Shown: positions 11,430 through 25,324 of the stretch, one piece after another
Position numbering within the stretch: position 1 is the stretch's first letter
Layout: every line of letters starts with the position of its first letter
NCBI GenBank assembly: GCA_016758965.1
Contig: JAEPRB010000029.1
Span: 186,001-250,000, forward strand
Length of the DNA stretch: 64,000 nucleotides
Source of the DNA: Circinella minor
Taxonomy: Eukaryota; Mucoromycota; Mucoromycetes; Mucorales; Lichtheimiaceae
Reading direction: 5' to 3'
Notes under the pieces: model-generated
Told to the model about the DNA's origin: nothing
What the model saw: the letters and a program-made list of their open reading frames with translations, nothing else
The model's database searches: none
Made by a program: the position numbers and the translations under genes

Positions 11430-14400
11430 ATAAATAATACAAAAGTTGTCGGTCGGAAATGAGGTAAGGGGGGATTATTAAACAACCCACACAAAAATAA
11501 AAGATAAAAAAAAAAGGTTCTTGAAAGAAACAAAAAAAAAAATAGTATCACAGTCAAATGTGAGAGCAAAAAAAAACCTTGTTCAGAGAGACAAAGTCCC
11601 CCAATGGATTCGATCGCTTTTCCCGGTAGAGCGATATTCCGTATAAGCAGAACATACTTTTTTTTCTTTCTCCGTCGTATTTTTTTTAAGGTTGCTGCTT
11701 CGCGAACCATGTTTTTCATTATTCTTTCAAAAGTGAAACATAGTATGATTTATAAATTTGGTAGTATTTCTTTGGATTCGAGATATAATGGTATATATAA
11801 CTTAGTTAGATATTAAAAAATAAGAAACTACTTTTTTATTATAGCACAATAAGCTTTGATTTCTATACTAATCCTTCAATATATATTAAACAAATGTTTA
11901 CCTGCAACTAATTGGTACTATCAAATAGGTATACAATGAAATACTTCATGCTTATAGAACGAACCAGCTAGCTATCGTACATTATTTTATGGTATACACA
12001 TTTTCAAATATCAATATATTTATCCATAATATCCAAGTAGCAGTATTTAGTGTTACTACTTTACAATAATACCACAACTACTTACCAGGGGGAACCTCAG
12101 TTTTTTTTTGGGGGAAGGGATAAAATTGGATATATTTTATATGTTTAAGAAAGAATACTATGTAATACTCATTTCAATCATAAAAAATTATTCGCTTTAT
12201 TTTATTATTATTATGGGTATTATTTTGAAAAAATCACCAATGCTCTACGTACGTACTAGTTGAAGTAGTCAAAAAAAATGATGAAGCGTTAGACAACACG
12301 TCTTGTGCTACAAACAATAATTTTTTTATTTGTCGTGTTACCATACAACTTCTTTAATTACTATTTTGTTTTTTTTTTACATAACTAGAGAATACGAACA
12401 TGTGTATTCTTTTCGTTTTAGAACACTACGTACCCTTCAAAAGTACATAGTACCTATTTTCTTCATCAAGTTCAGTTTACGATACTTTTATTAGTTTATC
12501 CCCAAACGATAATACATCATATTTCATTATAAGAATTAACTTTTTGTATAAACTTCCTATAGTAATGAGACACCTGATTCCTATTATATACATTCCTCTT
12601 GGTCTCGATAGCCTGTAAAAATGACGATGTAGAATTTACACTTTCCCCAAGCTATTGAATGAAAGAATCCCAAGTAATAAACAAAAAAATTATTGTATCT
12701 AACTTATTTTTATTGAAGTTTTGTATCTACGTCGGTGCTACCACGTAATAGTAAGCTAGTAGTAATGGTGTATTCTACTTAATTTTCAGCCATCATGATG
12801 AGCATATATTTAATTTTTTTTTATCTCAGTTCTTTCATATAATAACGACGTTTTCTGTTTTGAATTGCTCGTTTGGTTATTATTCAATTTCTTTGAATGA
12901 GCATTATTAATTGAGCTTACTTTAAAAGAAACAAAAATTAAAGTCGTCAAACTGTATTGATATCCAGCGCCTTTACAGAAAGACACAGTGCGGGAATTAT
13001 GCTATGGTTCCTCCGCGTCAACAAGTAGTTGTTAATCTAGATGTAGTATATTATAATGGCGAATAGCCTTATTTTTTGGTCATCAATTTACTAAAATTGC
13101 AATATTAAATCTTCTGATATTTCTTTTTCAATTTGTTTCATTGTGAAAATAATATAGTACGCATACGTATCATGTACCTAGCGACAAACCATTATCAGAA
13201 TGACTCTGTACTATTATATACTATTAATAATAATATTACTGCAAATGATAGTGAACACTAATCCGTCCAACTATCTTAATCTTTAACATTTTTATTTTCT
13301 TTTCACTTTTTAAATCATTTATTATGTAGCCTACAGTAGTAGCTGTTTGGTATATACAAACTGTATTTATGGTAATAAGAATGTAGTGACAGGAATTGAT
13401 TTTCCCATTATTAATAATGTAGCAACTATTGATGGGTAAAGATAAAAACATGTATTTATGCTTGCTCAAAGAAAAAATTATACTCGCATGATTACTTACA
13501 ATATAATAATGACAATCATCAACAATATAAAAGATCTATGTATAGGTATATTTCTTCCGAAGACATTTTTTATAGTGCAAACAATATCAAAATCAAGCAG
13601 AATATAATTTGGAAGAAAAAAAGCTGCATACAGTACAAGGTGGTGCAGCTGTTTGTATGCTAACGCTATGATGTTAATAGTATCTATTATATATGAAAAT
13701 TATAGGATGATTACAAAGATATCATACATCTAAAATGCGTTTTTGTTGACCTTGTGTAAGTATAAAATGCGTCATAAAAATACGTACTCATAGAAGCGGT
13801 CGATATATTATTATTTTCCATAGTACGTATCATCAATTATTAATATCTTTCACAATATAGTATTGGTGGACATTTGATATTTCATTAATATATATAATCT
13901 TACTGCATTCTACCTTTACTATAAGGGTGACAGCTCAGGTTTTTTCAGCTATTATTTTCAGTTCATTTTCTATTTACGAAAATTCGATTACTGACAATCA
14001 CAATTTCAATATACAAAAACGAAATTCTGTAACCTCTTTCTCTAATTACCTTGGAGCTGTTGTTTACTTTTTTATTATTATCACTAAATAACAGAAAAAA
14101 AGCATTAAACTACTGTATAGCATATATACCATGAATCTAATTAATAATAATAAAAACCAGCAATGACTACAGTTTACTAGATATGCTGTTTTTTTTAAAA
14201 AAAATATTGACGTTGCTACAGGTGAAGCAAGTTTAGTATCATATACATTTGATCCTCGCCCCTTGAATAATAATAAAGTTGAAATATCTGTTTTAACATG
14301 TGGAATGCAAAGCAGCTCGTTACGTATTTCATCATCATGCTTTTTTTTCTTTTATTATGAAAGGAACGGGGGAAGGGGGGAAAGAGAGGAACCATAATTA

Positions 14401-16560
14401 TGGAGAAAAAAAGGGGTTTTATATTAAACTATCTATGATCTTCTTTCAACTAAGTTTATGTGCTATTATACTCATAAAAGCCCTTTTTCTCTTATTTATT
14501 TATATAACTATAATCACGAATAATACAAAAGCTATAAATTTGATATTCATCAGCTGACTAATGTGAATAATTATAACAACAGAAAAATCAAGGGAAACGT
14601 TTACAGAACAAAAAATTCAAATATGAACTGGATAGATAATTTATGTGTGTATATTTTTATAGCTTCTAATTCTTACATTGGGTCTAAAACGTGCTCATTT
14701 TTCATTGATTCCAGGATATAATTTCATTGGATATATATCTTATTGCTGTAGGAAACGAAGTAACGCATTTAAAATTAAATGGTGGAGTAGGCATTCCAGC
14801 CATAGGTTGCGAACAATGTTTAAAAAGATTTACAGTAGACAATTGTGTTATAAAAAGGTCTAATTATAAAAGGCTGTATAGGGATGTAAGCCATATGGAG
14901 TAAATCTTTTCGATTCAATATGTCAGTCATACGCAAAAAGTAAAAAAAAAAAAGTCCCTGTATTTACATGCGGTGGTTTTTATTAAAATAATAATACATG
15001 TAAAAAAAAGTTTTGGGTTACGTAGTCTGACATGATCAGGGCTCGTGTAAATTGGGCAATTATAAATCCAAGTAGTATTTCTTGTGAAGAAGGTGCTCTG
15101 TTGTAAGTTTATAATTTAAATAATTTAACTGCGCAATTAAAATTTTCCATTGGTTCTTTTTATTTACTTTGTTGAGGAATGTTGTATACTAAAATAAAAG
15201 AAAAACCTTAATTATTCTCTCTCTCTCTTTTTTTATTACTAACAATAGATATTGTACTGGAATTACGACGCAAGTACTATATGTTATATAATATACTGTA
15301 GCTATAAGCTTTTATAGACGAATAGGAAGAGTTTTACGTAGTGATTTTTATCCGTTTTTTTTTTTCCAATATGGCGATCGCTTGTAACATGTGTTGACTT
15401 TTGACTTTTACTAAACTGAACTAATTATATATATATGCATATATTCATAAATATATTAGACGTCTTCTATTGAAGCAGGATATTATTGATGAAAATAATC
15501 TCGTTGGAATGTTAGTATTAAAGGTTTGTAACATCTTGCTGTAAGTAAAATTATAATATTTAGTAGCAAACGAAGGAATCAAACAATCTGTGAGGTCCAT
15601 GTTGATGCTGGGAGCAGGAAATCAAAGGAGTTATCACAATCTCATCGGTAAAACTGAGTAAGTTATGTTAGTAGTTTGGAAACTGATCGACATGTATTGT
15701 CCTCTATTTACCATACATGTTTATTATTAGATCCCATGGGCTCGTGCCAAAAAAAAGTAAAAAAGGTAATCTACCTTATCGGTAAAATCCAAACCAACAG
15801 AAGCAACCAGACTAGGTAACGCTAAATATATCCCCCCTGAAGGTGGTACTCTTATGAACATTTGAAATACATTGATGTTTTAATATGCCAGTTATCTGTG
15901 GCTCTGGTAAATTTGGAAAGTAAAATGAATTATTAAATTGTGTCAAGACACGAGATAAATTGGTTCTACTTGACTTGCCAGAAGATTTTGTAATATTTTA
16001 TACATCAACTAGAGACTTTGTCTTGAGGTATACTAGCGCTATTGAAATTTTTGTGGGTACCAGTATGATTTATATGAATTTTTTTCATTTACAAGTATGG
16101 TTATGCATAATTAAGATTGATACGTAAAATACTTGATGTTAATCAAGTTACTTATTGGTATGTGTTTATATCTTTATGTATGAATGGAGAGATACATTAC
16201 CGTTTAATTATTTTGTGATGAAGTTGTAGACACTCATGCATTACCAATAAAATTATATCGATCGCAGTTTTATCTGATAAATTATTCTATTTTTTAACTT
16301 CGGATCAGTTAACAACATCTCTGCCGTTGCTATGATATTAATTGAGTTTTCAATTAATGAAAAGTATATTGTGTTTTTTTTCATTTGTTGTCAATTCATT
16401 ATCGGAAGTTAGAAATTAATGAAACACAAAATGCAAAAAATAAAAAAGTTACCACAGTAGTGGCTGGTGTGTATGTGTATGTGTATTTTTTGCTCAGACC
16501 ACATTTTTCTTAATTTCTTTTCTATTACTCCATTACACATTTATATAAAAGGGAATCGTA
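11430..16560. other. Gene-poor 5.1-kb stretch with scattered protein-like islands
   Basis: This separates the divergent ITC1-like and DPH2 genes. It is AT-rich with many stops in all frames. Between about 14200 and 16060 short plus-strand islands look protein-like, for example NIDVATGEASLVSYTFDPRP (near 14210), GNEVTHLKLNGGVGIPAIGC (near 14752) and EGIKQSVRSMLMLGAGNQ (near 15580). I could not join them into a gene or recognise a family. No tRNA or other RNA gene was seen. Confidence 0.5.
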
Positions 16561-19162
16561 ATGTCAGGAGAAGCCAATGGACCAACTGCATTTGCTGACG
16601 ATGGCCAAGCAGTTATTGAACGAACGATTGATGTTAAAAGTGAAAAACATGCCGATTTAAATACGTTTTACGAAATCGATCGCACAGTGGATTATATTAT
16701 AAAAGGAGGCTACGAAAGGGTCACTTTACAGTTTCCCGACGAATTATTAGCTGACGCTGCAACAGTAGCTTCCGAACTACGCGCGAGAACGAAACAAAAT
16801 ATTTTTATATTAGCAGATACGTCTTATGGAAGTTGTTGTGTGGATGAAGTTGCAGCAGAACATGTAGGTGCTGACCTTATTATCCATTATGGTCGATCGT
16901 GCCTGAGTCCGTAAGTTTAAAGAGAAATAAAAAAAACTTTGGCCAATTATGGGATGAATGGATGGATAGGGGTTTTTTTCTTTAATATTAGGAACATCAA
17001 TATATATAAACGAAAAATAGCAAAAAAAAGAAGGAAAAAAGAAAAGAGAGGGAAAACACAAAAACGAGTGCTGATGATCGATATTCTTCTCGAAAATAGA
17101 ACATCCCATTTGCCTGTATTATACGTATTTGGCCAAGAAAATATCGATTTAGATAACTGCGAAGAACAATTTGAAAACTTATTTCCCGACACCACAACTC
17201 CTATTATTGTTATGTGTGATGTAGAGTACTCCTATGCAGTTGGTAAGTTACTTTTTTTGTTGATAATGAAGAACAGTTAGAAGAATTTTCTTTTTTTTTC
17301 CTGGGATGGCTACGCTGTGGGTATTTTTATGAATACGTATGGGTAATCAAACTTGGTTTCATCTTTCATCACAAGTTAGCAACGACAGTATCACAAACAA
17401 ACACGAAATAAATACATGCAATAAACTTAATATTTCATTTTTTTTACTTCATTTCTTTTTTACTGGATTTGTGGATGCATAATTAAATTATTATAGAATC
17501 ATTGGTATCACGCCTATCGAAAAAATTTACAAACATCATTCCTACGAAAATACAAACACAATCAAACCTACAATCAACTTTACAGAAAAAGAACAGAAGT
17601 TCTCATAATGCAGCTGGTGGGTGTGCCGACAAAGGGGGTTCCTGTTGTTCAAATAAAGGGGGGAGATCGTGTGACAGTGCAGACAGCCATTTAACGACGA
17701 CGTCTCAAGAACAACAAAAAGTATCATCAAATGAAACTGATAACGATGTTGATGCAACAAACCCCGTACCAGAGTTACCAAGAAAAGGTGGTCGATCTTA
17801 TGATCTTCCAGAAGGAGTATCACTAGAATCATGTTCTATTTTTTTCATTGGAGAAGAAAGTTTAACATTAACAAATATTTTAATGGTTCATAACAAGTGC
17901 CAGGTAAAAGCAAAAGGAAACTTTTGGGATTTAAGTGTCTAAAATGAGATGCATAGACTTTTTTTTTTCACGTTGAATTTTTTGCGTTTGACAAGTAAAA
18001 AAGAAAATAATAAAGGAGTGAAAATAAAATAAAAATTCTTAACTTTGTATTTATTCATTTTAGGTTTATACTTATGATCCAAAGAAACGACAAGCAAGGA
18101 AAGAAACTGTACAAGTGAATAAAATGCTAATGAAACGGTAAATATGGTTTGGCCTTTTCTAAATTCAAGTAGGAATAAAAAAATTTAAAGTTGAAAGATG
18201 AAAGATTTACTAATACTTACTTTTCTCATGTATTATTATTGGGGGGGGTATATTTATCACTGGATGATCACACATATATCTGTTATTGTTGTGAATTATT
18301 ATACTATAATAGGTATTATTTAGTTCAGAAAGCTAAAGATGCAGAAACTATTGGTATTGTAGTTGGTACTTTAGGAGTTGGTAAGTTCCCATTATGTTTT
18401 TATTACTATATTGTAATAGTATATATGATCATGTTAACATTTTAGCGAAGAAGGGTGAATGAATGGATGGATACTATTGATTATGTGTTAAGAGAAAAAA
18501 CAAGGGCAGAATGTTATTACTATTATTATTATTATTATTACTAAAAAAAATTATAACTGTTATGTATAGGATCTTATATGGAAATTATTGATCATCTTAA
18601 AAAAGTGATTAGCGCTTCAGGACGTAAATCCTATACTTTTGTCATGGGTAAGCTAAACGTGGCTAAAATGGCAAACTTCATGGAGGTAGATTGTTATGTT
18701 CTTGTTGCATGTCCCGAAAATAGCTTGATTGACTCAAAGGTAATACTGCTTTTAATTATTATTATCATTACTATCACTATTTTCATGTTTGACCAGTAAA
18801 TCCTGGAGTACAGGGAGAAAATGAAAAATGTTTTTTCCACACACACGCACAGAGATACTCTTTTGTTTTCTTTCTCTCTTTTTCTTCTTTATTTCTTCTC
18901 TATTTCTTTTATTTTATAATTCACTTTATCCAATAATTTGTTATTAATAACTATATAATTTTAATAACATCATGACTTTTGACTTGTGTACAGGAGTTTT
19001 ACCGCCCAATTGTGACCCCATTTGAGCTGGAGCTTGCAGTTGTCAGGTACCAACCTTTTTTTTTCTATCCTATCTTTTATAAAACTCCTATGTTATATAG
19101 TTTTACATATGTAAACATTATTATATACAATGATTATCCTTAAAAAGAATATTTCACTAACC

Positions 19163-19194
<32 letters not shown>

Positions 19195-19976
19195 TTTTCG
19201 TTCTCTCTCTTTTGCTTTTCATTCAATCACCCTATTTTATCCCTAATCTAAAATTATATCTGGTGGGAAAACGTGCACAGGTCAAAGGAGTGGACAGGTG
19301 ATTATGTTACGGATTTTTCGAGATTACTACCCAACCTTCGTACCGATGACTTCACTTATGATGAGGTTTGTAATAGTAATAATAGTGATAATTTTTTTTA
19401 TTTTAATAACACGTGTGAAAATGGGATATGTGTTGTATATTAATTATCTTTTTACTCCCTTTCATTTACTAATGGATATTAATTACTATTCAGGAAAATG
19501 ATGAAGGATCTAGTGATGAAGAACCACACTTTTCTTTAGTTACTGGACAATATCGATCAACTAATAGAACTAATTCAAATAATAATGGTAAGTATTATAT
19601 CTACGTGGATATAATAGAGTATGTATATCTTTCGTGGTAACTAACTTTTTTTTTTGGTTGCTATGTTAGATGGTGAAGGGTTGACAAGTAAATTAACAGA
19701 TCTTACGATACGAAGTAACAATAATACTATTAGTAGACTCCTCAATAGTACATCAGGTAAGGTTTATTTTTTATTTTTGATCATTTGTGTGTAGAAGATC
19801 CGTGCTCAAATAACCATTACGGACAATTGTACACTAATGGTAATAATATAGGAGAGTACTTGAAAAACCGAACATTCAGGGGTTTGGAACAAAATCTAGG
19901 ACAAGATGAGGCTGGTACTATACAAGAAGGTCGAAGTGGTATTGCAAGAGGATATAGTGACGAACGAGACTTGTAA
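16561..19976 (+). CDS. DPH2: Diphthamide biosynthesis protein 2
   Basis: Eleven exons (16561-16910, 17100-17242, 17497-17903, 18064-18137, 18313-18380, 18570-18739, 18994-19046, 19281-19365, 19494-19587, 19670-19756, 19795-19976) sum to 1713 nt, or 570 residues. Family signatures are strong: [86 protein letters not shown] and [14 protein letters not shown]. Cys92, Cys93 and Cys114 match positions known to matter in yeast Dph2. The protein partners Dph1 in the cytosolic iron-sulfur radical enzyme that starts diphthamide formation on a histidine of elongation factor 2. Exon 3 carries a low-complexity insertion (about residues 185-260) with four extra cysteines and two copies of KGGRS-x-D. An acidic linker and a family-typical C-terminal tail ([13 protein letters not shown]) end the protein. 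Confidence 0.95.
19162..19186. repeat. (CT)n microsatellite in a DPH2 intron
   Basis: About 12 CT units followed by a poly-T run, inside the intron 19047-19280, upstream of its acceptor. Confidence 0.85.
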
Positions 19977-22491
19977 AAATATTAAAAGCAATAAAACAAA
20001 GTTCATGTACTTTTTTGCTGTAACTAGAGAATAACTTTCTTTTAGTAACTGTGGCGTGGAAATCAATTGTCAGGGGAGGCTAAAAAGAGTGAAAAAAAAT
20101 TATGTGTGATCTGAGGGTAATACTAAAATGGTGAAATGAATGCAAGCCACGCACTGCTTTCCCTTCATATTTCTCTTATTACCTTTACTTATTGTCCCTC
20201 TCCCCCCTCCTCTCTCCCTCCTCCCACACCCAAACAATATAAGAGATCTCCCCCCTATAAATCAAGACCTCCTCAATCCCCCCACAAGAAATAAAATGAA
20301 GATTTTTTTATAATGAGATTTATTCTCTCTATGATGTTTCTCCCTGTTCATTGAGCAATCAAGGGGAGATTAGAAGAAAGGATTCTTTATTATAGATTTA
20401 ACCAAAAAGAAACAAAAAGAGAAAGAGAGAAAATATGTACATAATTAGTGATTTATCAAGACGCAACTAATGATTGCTCTTGATAATAATAATGATAATG
20501 ATGTGCCACACAACTTTAATAACTCTTTTTATAATATACCGAATGTCATGATTAATGATTTACCATTTTTTTCATTAATTATTCTCCCCTTTCCCCATAT
20601 GCAAACAACAACAAAAATATAGTTACTTTGTGTATCAAATATTATTTGATTCGTCTATCTAGTAAAACGTGTAAATAAGAAAAGCTCTTTATTCTCTTTG
20701 TTCTCGAGCTGGTGTGATATGATGCGCAAAAAAAAAGCTTTCAAATAATATATTTTTACTATTATTAGGTTAATGATGAAAAGCCCTAGTTAACTAAACA
20801 AAATCTATAGGGAGAAAGCAAGAAAGAACAAAAAAAGGCGGGCGGCACCTTATGCATATCAATTCACCGGAATGATGGGATAAAAAAGGAGAAGTGATTG
20901 GTATGCTCTTCTTCTCTTTGATATACCATGAGCAATCCGATATGGTAGTGAGTTAGAACGTATTGAATTATGTGTATATTGGTGTAGGGCTTCAGCGTCT
21001 AAGTCACAGTACATGTTTCAAAAACACAGATTGTTGCAAACACTAGCATATCTTTTATATATATATATATACTAAAAGTATGAAAAGGTAGTGCTAAAGT
21101 AAATCTTGTATATACACATACGAATCCCAAAATAACGAGAGAAAATAAAAAACGGGTATACGAGAAAAAAAAAGATACCAAGGCCTCATTTTGGGCTCGT
21201 GCGGCCGGATGAACAATGCAGCCGATATGGAGGGGAAGAAGTATCTCTTTATAATACTTTTTCTTACTTTAAAAATATGATTCTCCCGCGTCTAAACAAA
21301 AGAAAAGAAGATCGAGGCAAGGAGTGGATGGGGGGAGGTTTTGTTCTTTGTTAAGTTGATAATGATATTCAACTTTTTAATTTTGGTATTATCCCTGAAC
21401 GCTTTGATAATTTTTTTTTGGATTTGTTTTTTGTCTAATAATCAAAATCTCGTTCAGTAGTTATTTTACTTGTTACCCCGTTATTAAGCTCTTTATTTAG
21501 CCATTTCTAGTGTGCTTTTTTCTCGTGCATTGACACTGTGATAAACTATCAGCTCCGAGAACCATATGCTCTACTGCGTGTTTTTTGATTAAAGAATAAA
21601 AAAAAGTTTTTTTTATTTTGATGTTACATATTGTTATGAATGGGGGTCTACAGCTACTATAGGGGAAGGAATAAGTGTATACAATAACTTTGTTGTATAA
21701 TTCATTTTCTCTATACTTTATTATTGCATACATAGAGGCATTATTATTACACATTATATACTATAAACACTGATATAAAAAAAACTTTGATATTGCGTGC
21801 ATGCATGCCAACGAAAAAGAGAAGGAAAAAAGCCAAGGTCATCTTCAACCCTCTCTCACTCCATTTACCTCCTCCTCACTCCTACTCCTCTACTTGTGAT
21901 TTGTCTCTATATATTTATCTATATATCTTTCCTGTCCCCCCCCCTCCTGTTTTCGTAAGGACTTCGTTGTCAGTATGATACCTTGTATTTCATATAACGC
22001 TATGGTCATCCTCATCCCGCGCTGCTCTGTGAGTTTTGAGTGTCACTCTCCCTTTTAAGTGATCCTTGAATAGGGTCATAATAACAAGACCTACAAATGA
22101 ATTCATAAAAAAGACTTATTGAAACACTATCAGCCCCACCAGCACTTTTTATTGTTAATATTTTTGTTTCAAAATACATAAAAATAATATTTTACATACG
22201 CAATTGATATGCTTCACTTCTCTCAAAATTCACTTACATATATACATAGACACGCACGCACGCGTCATAACCCTCTTTTCCTATTTTTTTTTACTTATAT
22301 TTATTAGTATTATTTATCTTTATTCACATTGGACCATTCCCATCCAGTCATGTTATTCTTAAAGACCCTTTTTTTGTGTTCTGTTCTACCCCCTTTTTTT
22401 TCACTGGAATTTTTCTTCTTTTTTTTTTCTATTTGCTCCTTCTCCTTCTTTATGCAACTAACCGATATAAAACTTAATCCGAGTCCGTCGC
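19977..22491. other. Long intergenic region upstream of the homeodomain gene
   Basis: About 2.5 kb with pyrimidine-rich tracts (for example 20195-20285 and 21840-21960) and A/T runs. No coding frame was supported. It probably includes 5' regulatory sequence for the homeodomain gene and the 3' flank of DPH2. Confidence 0.55.
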
Positions 22492-22502
22492 ACTATATAA
22501 AC
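22492..22502 (+). promoter_or_regulatory. Probable TATA box of the homeodomain gene
   Basis: A CTATATAAAC match lies about 230 bp upstream of the ATG, in C/T-rich surroundings with no intervening gene. This would imply a 5' leader of about 200 nt. Inferred from sequence only. Confidence 0.45.
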
Positions 22503-22730
22503 TAGCCTCAAGTTTGAAATTCGACTTGCTTTAATCTACATCTTTCACTTCTCACAACATCAGTTTTACTTTTTTTCATTTTGTTTAATTTCTTTTAACA
22601 AGTTACTACTACTTAATACATTTATATATAACAAATATAAATTTACACTTTTTTCATACACATTTCGTTCTTCTTACACATACATTCATATACACATACA
22701 TACAATTCATTTTTTTATTCATCTTCATAA

Positions 22731-24395
22731 ATGTCAACAGAAACAATGCAACCATTCGAACAATCTTTCAACGTAGTCAACCCATCTCCTAATGACGTAC
22801 CAGCTTACTATGCAGCAGCAGCAGCGGCAGCAGCAGCAGCCGTAGCAGGACCATCTTCATCAGAGTCTGATTCAAATTATCTTCTCGAAACTTTCCATCA
22901 ATTCCCACACGGTGATTTCCGACCTACGTTTTATAACCCATTCGAAATTAAACATCGTCGACGAACGTCTCGTGCTCAACTTAAAGTGTTGGAAAAGTCA
23001 TTTTCCGAAAACTCCAAGCCTAATGCTACTGTTCGTCGTATTCTTGCTCAAAAGCTTGATATGACTCCTCGTGGTGTTCAAATTTGGTTCCAAAATCGAC
23101 GAGCAAAAGCAAAATTGCAACGTCGTAAACAATCTGCTAACAGTGAAGATCAGCAAGAAAAGCAACAACAAGATCAACAAGATCAACAACAATATCATTA
23201 TCAACAACAAGGTTCACCTTATTCAAGTGACGAATATGATAACAATAATAGTAGCGATATGGATCAATCTGCTTTGTTTTCTCAATTTTTCGCTAACGTC
23301 CATCCACAATCTGGTAACTCTGGTAAGCCAGCATTCACTAGCTATTTACCTCCAAACGGTCAAATGTCAACTTCCATGAAACCTCATCAACAAGAAACTC
23401 CAGTGTGGGGATCGTTACCATGGCAACAACAACACCAACAAGGTGCCCACTCTGACGATAATGTTCGATCTGTCGCAGCAGTCGCAGCCGCTGCCGCAGC
23501 CGCAGCCGCATCCACTTCATATGAAACCAACACTACTTTTGCATCTGCGTTCGGTAGTCAACATAATAATATCAACAATAACAACAACTGGTTGAATGTC
23601 CCCGTTCATCCATTAAATAACAGTGACGAACAACCCCGACTCGTCATAAGCGGCGACGATTCAGTGTCGCGTAGAAAATCATGCCCATCTAATACATCTA
23701 TACAACAACAACAACAAGCAGATCAATCTTGTCTTTTGGCTGCCCAATATTCTTTAAATGTTCCTCAATCTTGGTCTGATCAGGTAAGATATTTTTTTAT
23801 TTTATTTTATTTTTTCGTGATTTTTGAATACGAGTTTAAGAATATTAGAACCAAACTATATACTAAACCAACTTTTTCTTTATTTTAGTCAAAGGAGCGA
23901 CGTTGGTCTGAAAATGACGTGACTTCATGGGATGGTACTTCTAACAACAATAGCTGCTGCAACTTTTCGGGTTGCAATGATCTTCGAAGGGATTGGTCAC
24001 TTGAAGCCTGTTCTCCTTTGCCTGATCAGATTTCTATGGACTTTTATCCTTTACAAGATATATCTTTGGGTTATCCCTCTGTACCTGCAACAGCAGCTAC
24101 TAATAATACCGTTGCTATTACTACATCGATGCCTTCAGTAGTGGCACAACCACAACAATATACTCCACCACTTGGTTCTTCTTGTTCTGCTTCTACTGTC
24201 TCGACTTCTGTCACAGGATCCCCTATCTCAATGGATGGTTATTATGAGAATAACAACACTAATAACGGAGGTTGTTTTGATTGCTTGACACTTCAAAATC
24301 CCTCCACTACTACTACTACTACATCTCAACCCGTACAACAATCATCATCTAATGCTTCCGTTGCTGAAGCTATTTTTACATCTACTTTTGCCTAA
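22731..24395 (+). CDS. Homeodomain transcription factor
   Basis: Exons 22731-23783 and 23889-24395 (GTAAGA...TTTAG intron, phase 0) give 519 residues. A homeodomain spans about residues 75-133: HRRRTSRAQLKVLEKSF, then the third helix VQIWFQNRRAKAKLQ with the invariant Trp119, Phe120, Asn122 and Arg124. An uninterrupted alanine run (about 28-37), a second Ala-rich run (about 248-260), Gln-rich tracts just after the homeodomain and many Asn/Ser/Thr repeats flank it. The homeodomain resembles the fungal Pho2/Phx1 kind rather than the TALE class, since there is no three-residue loop insertion. It is a nuclear regulator; its targets cannot be inferred. It is convergent with DIS3, with stops about 930 bp apart. 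Confidence 0.92.
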
Positions 24396-25324
24396 TCGAT
24401 TTCATAGATATACTTTCTTTTTCATTGACACACACACTCTCTCATTCTTCTATTCTTAATTATTTATTTCCTTCTCATTTTTTTTCACGTCATACATCAT
24501 ACAGATACCTTAATCACAAAAAAAAAAACTTACACATACTTTTTTTTTGCACAATTAATTTTCCCCATGCTTTCTTTTTTTATATATCATTGAATTTATT
24601 TATTTTCTGTTCCTGCAAAAAAGCAATTTACTTTCAAAAACAATCTACTTCTTTCATCTCGTTATATCCTCTCTCTCCCTCTCCCTCTCTCCTCAAACGC
24701 ATAGCAACCACCTTTTTTTTTCTATTTTATTCATACGTATTATGATATTTTTCGCTTTTATGCCCATGACTTTACAATTCTCTTTAATTTTTCTTTTTGC
24801 ATATCCTTCTCTCTTCTCTATGTCTCATCAAGAGAAACAAAGCCGAAAAGGAGTCGAAGGAATTTTTTCCTTTTATTTTTTTTTTTTATTTCTTTTTTGT
24901 AAATCCTTGGGACAGGACGTCAAAAACCCATACCCTGCAAAAATGCATTGTAATTACCATAATTTATTTATTTATTTTCAAGGGACCATAATTTATTCAT
25001 TTTTATTTATTTTTCATTTTATTTTATATATACAAAAGTACATATATATTTTTATATATTTACATCCCATTTCGCAATACACATACAATAACAATTCATT
25101 TTTTTTCGCATTTTATATAAAGAATTATGATTATATAAACAAACAAATACAAATACAAATTTTGCATTATAAAAACAACAAATAACCAAACAAACAATCT
25201 AAGTTAACTTTTTATTTTATTTTATATTTTATTTTCGATGAAATGATGATAAATGATGAAAGAAAGAAAGGTTTTGTGTATGTGAACAAGGAAGATGATG
25301 ATATATTGAAGATAATTAACTATT
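24396..25324. other. Intergenic, T-rich then A-rich
   Basis: The 3' flanks of two convergent genes, full of T tracts and TTTA repeats. The open frames here come from low-complexity T-rich sequence and show no coding character. Confidence 0.6.

Noticed and set aside
11417..11719. Minus-strand frame of 100 codons overlapping the ITC1-like start
   Set aside because: It ends just past the ITC1 ATG in another frame and is mostly poly-Lys and poly-Phe from A/T runs; it is most likely 5' leader sequence.
16540..16552. TATATAAA element directly before DPH2
   Set aside because: It lies only about 12 bp from the ATG, too close to act as a TATA box for that gene.
24425..25185. Several plus-strand open frames of 60-147 codons after the homeodomain gene
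   Set aside because: They are Phe/Leu/Tyr/Ile-rich products of T-rich 3' flanking sequence, with no codon bias or domain.
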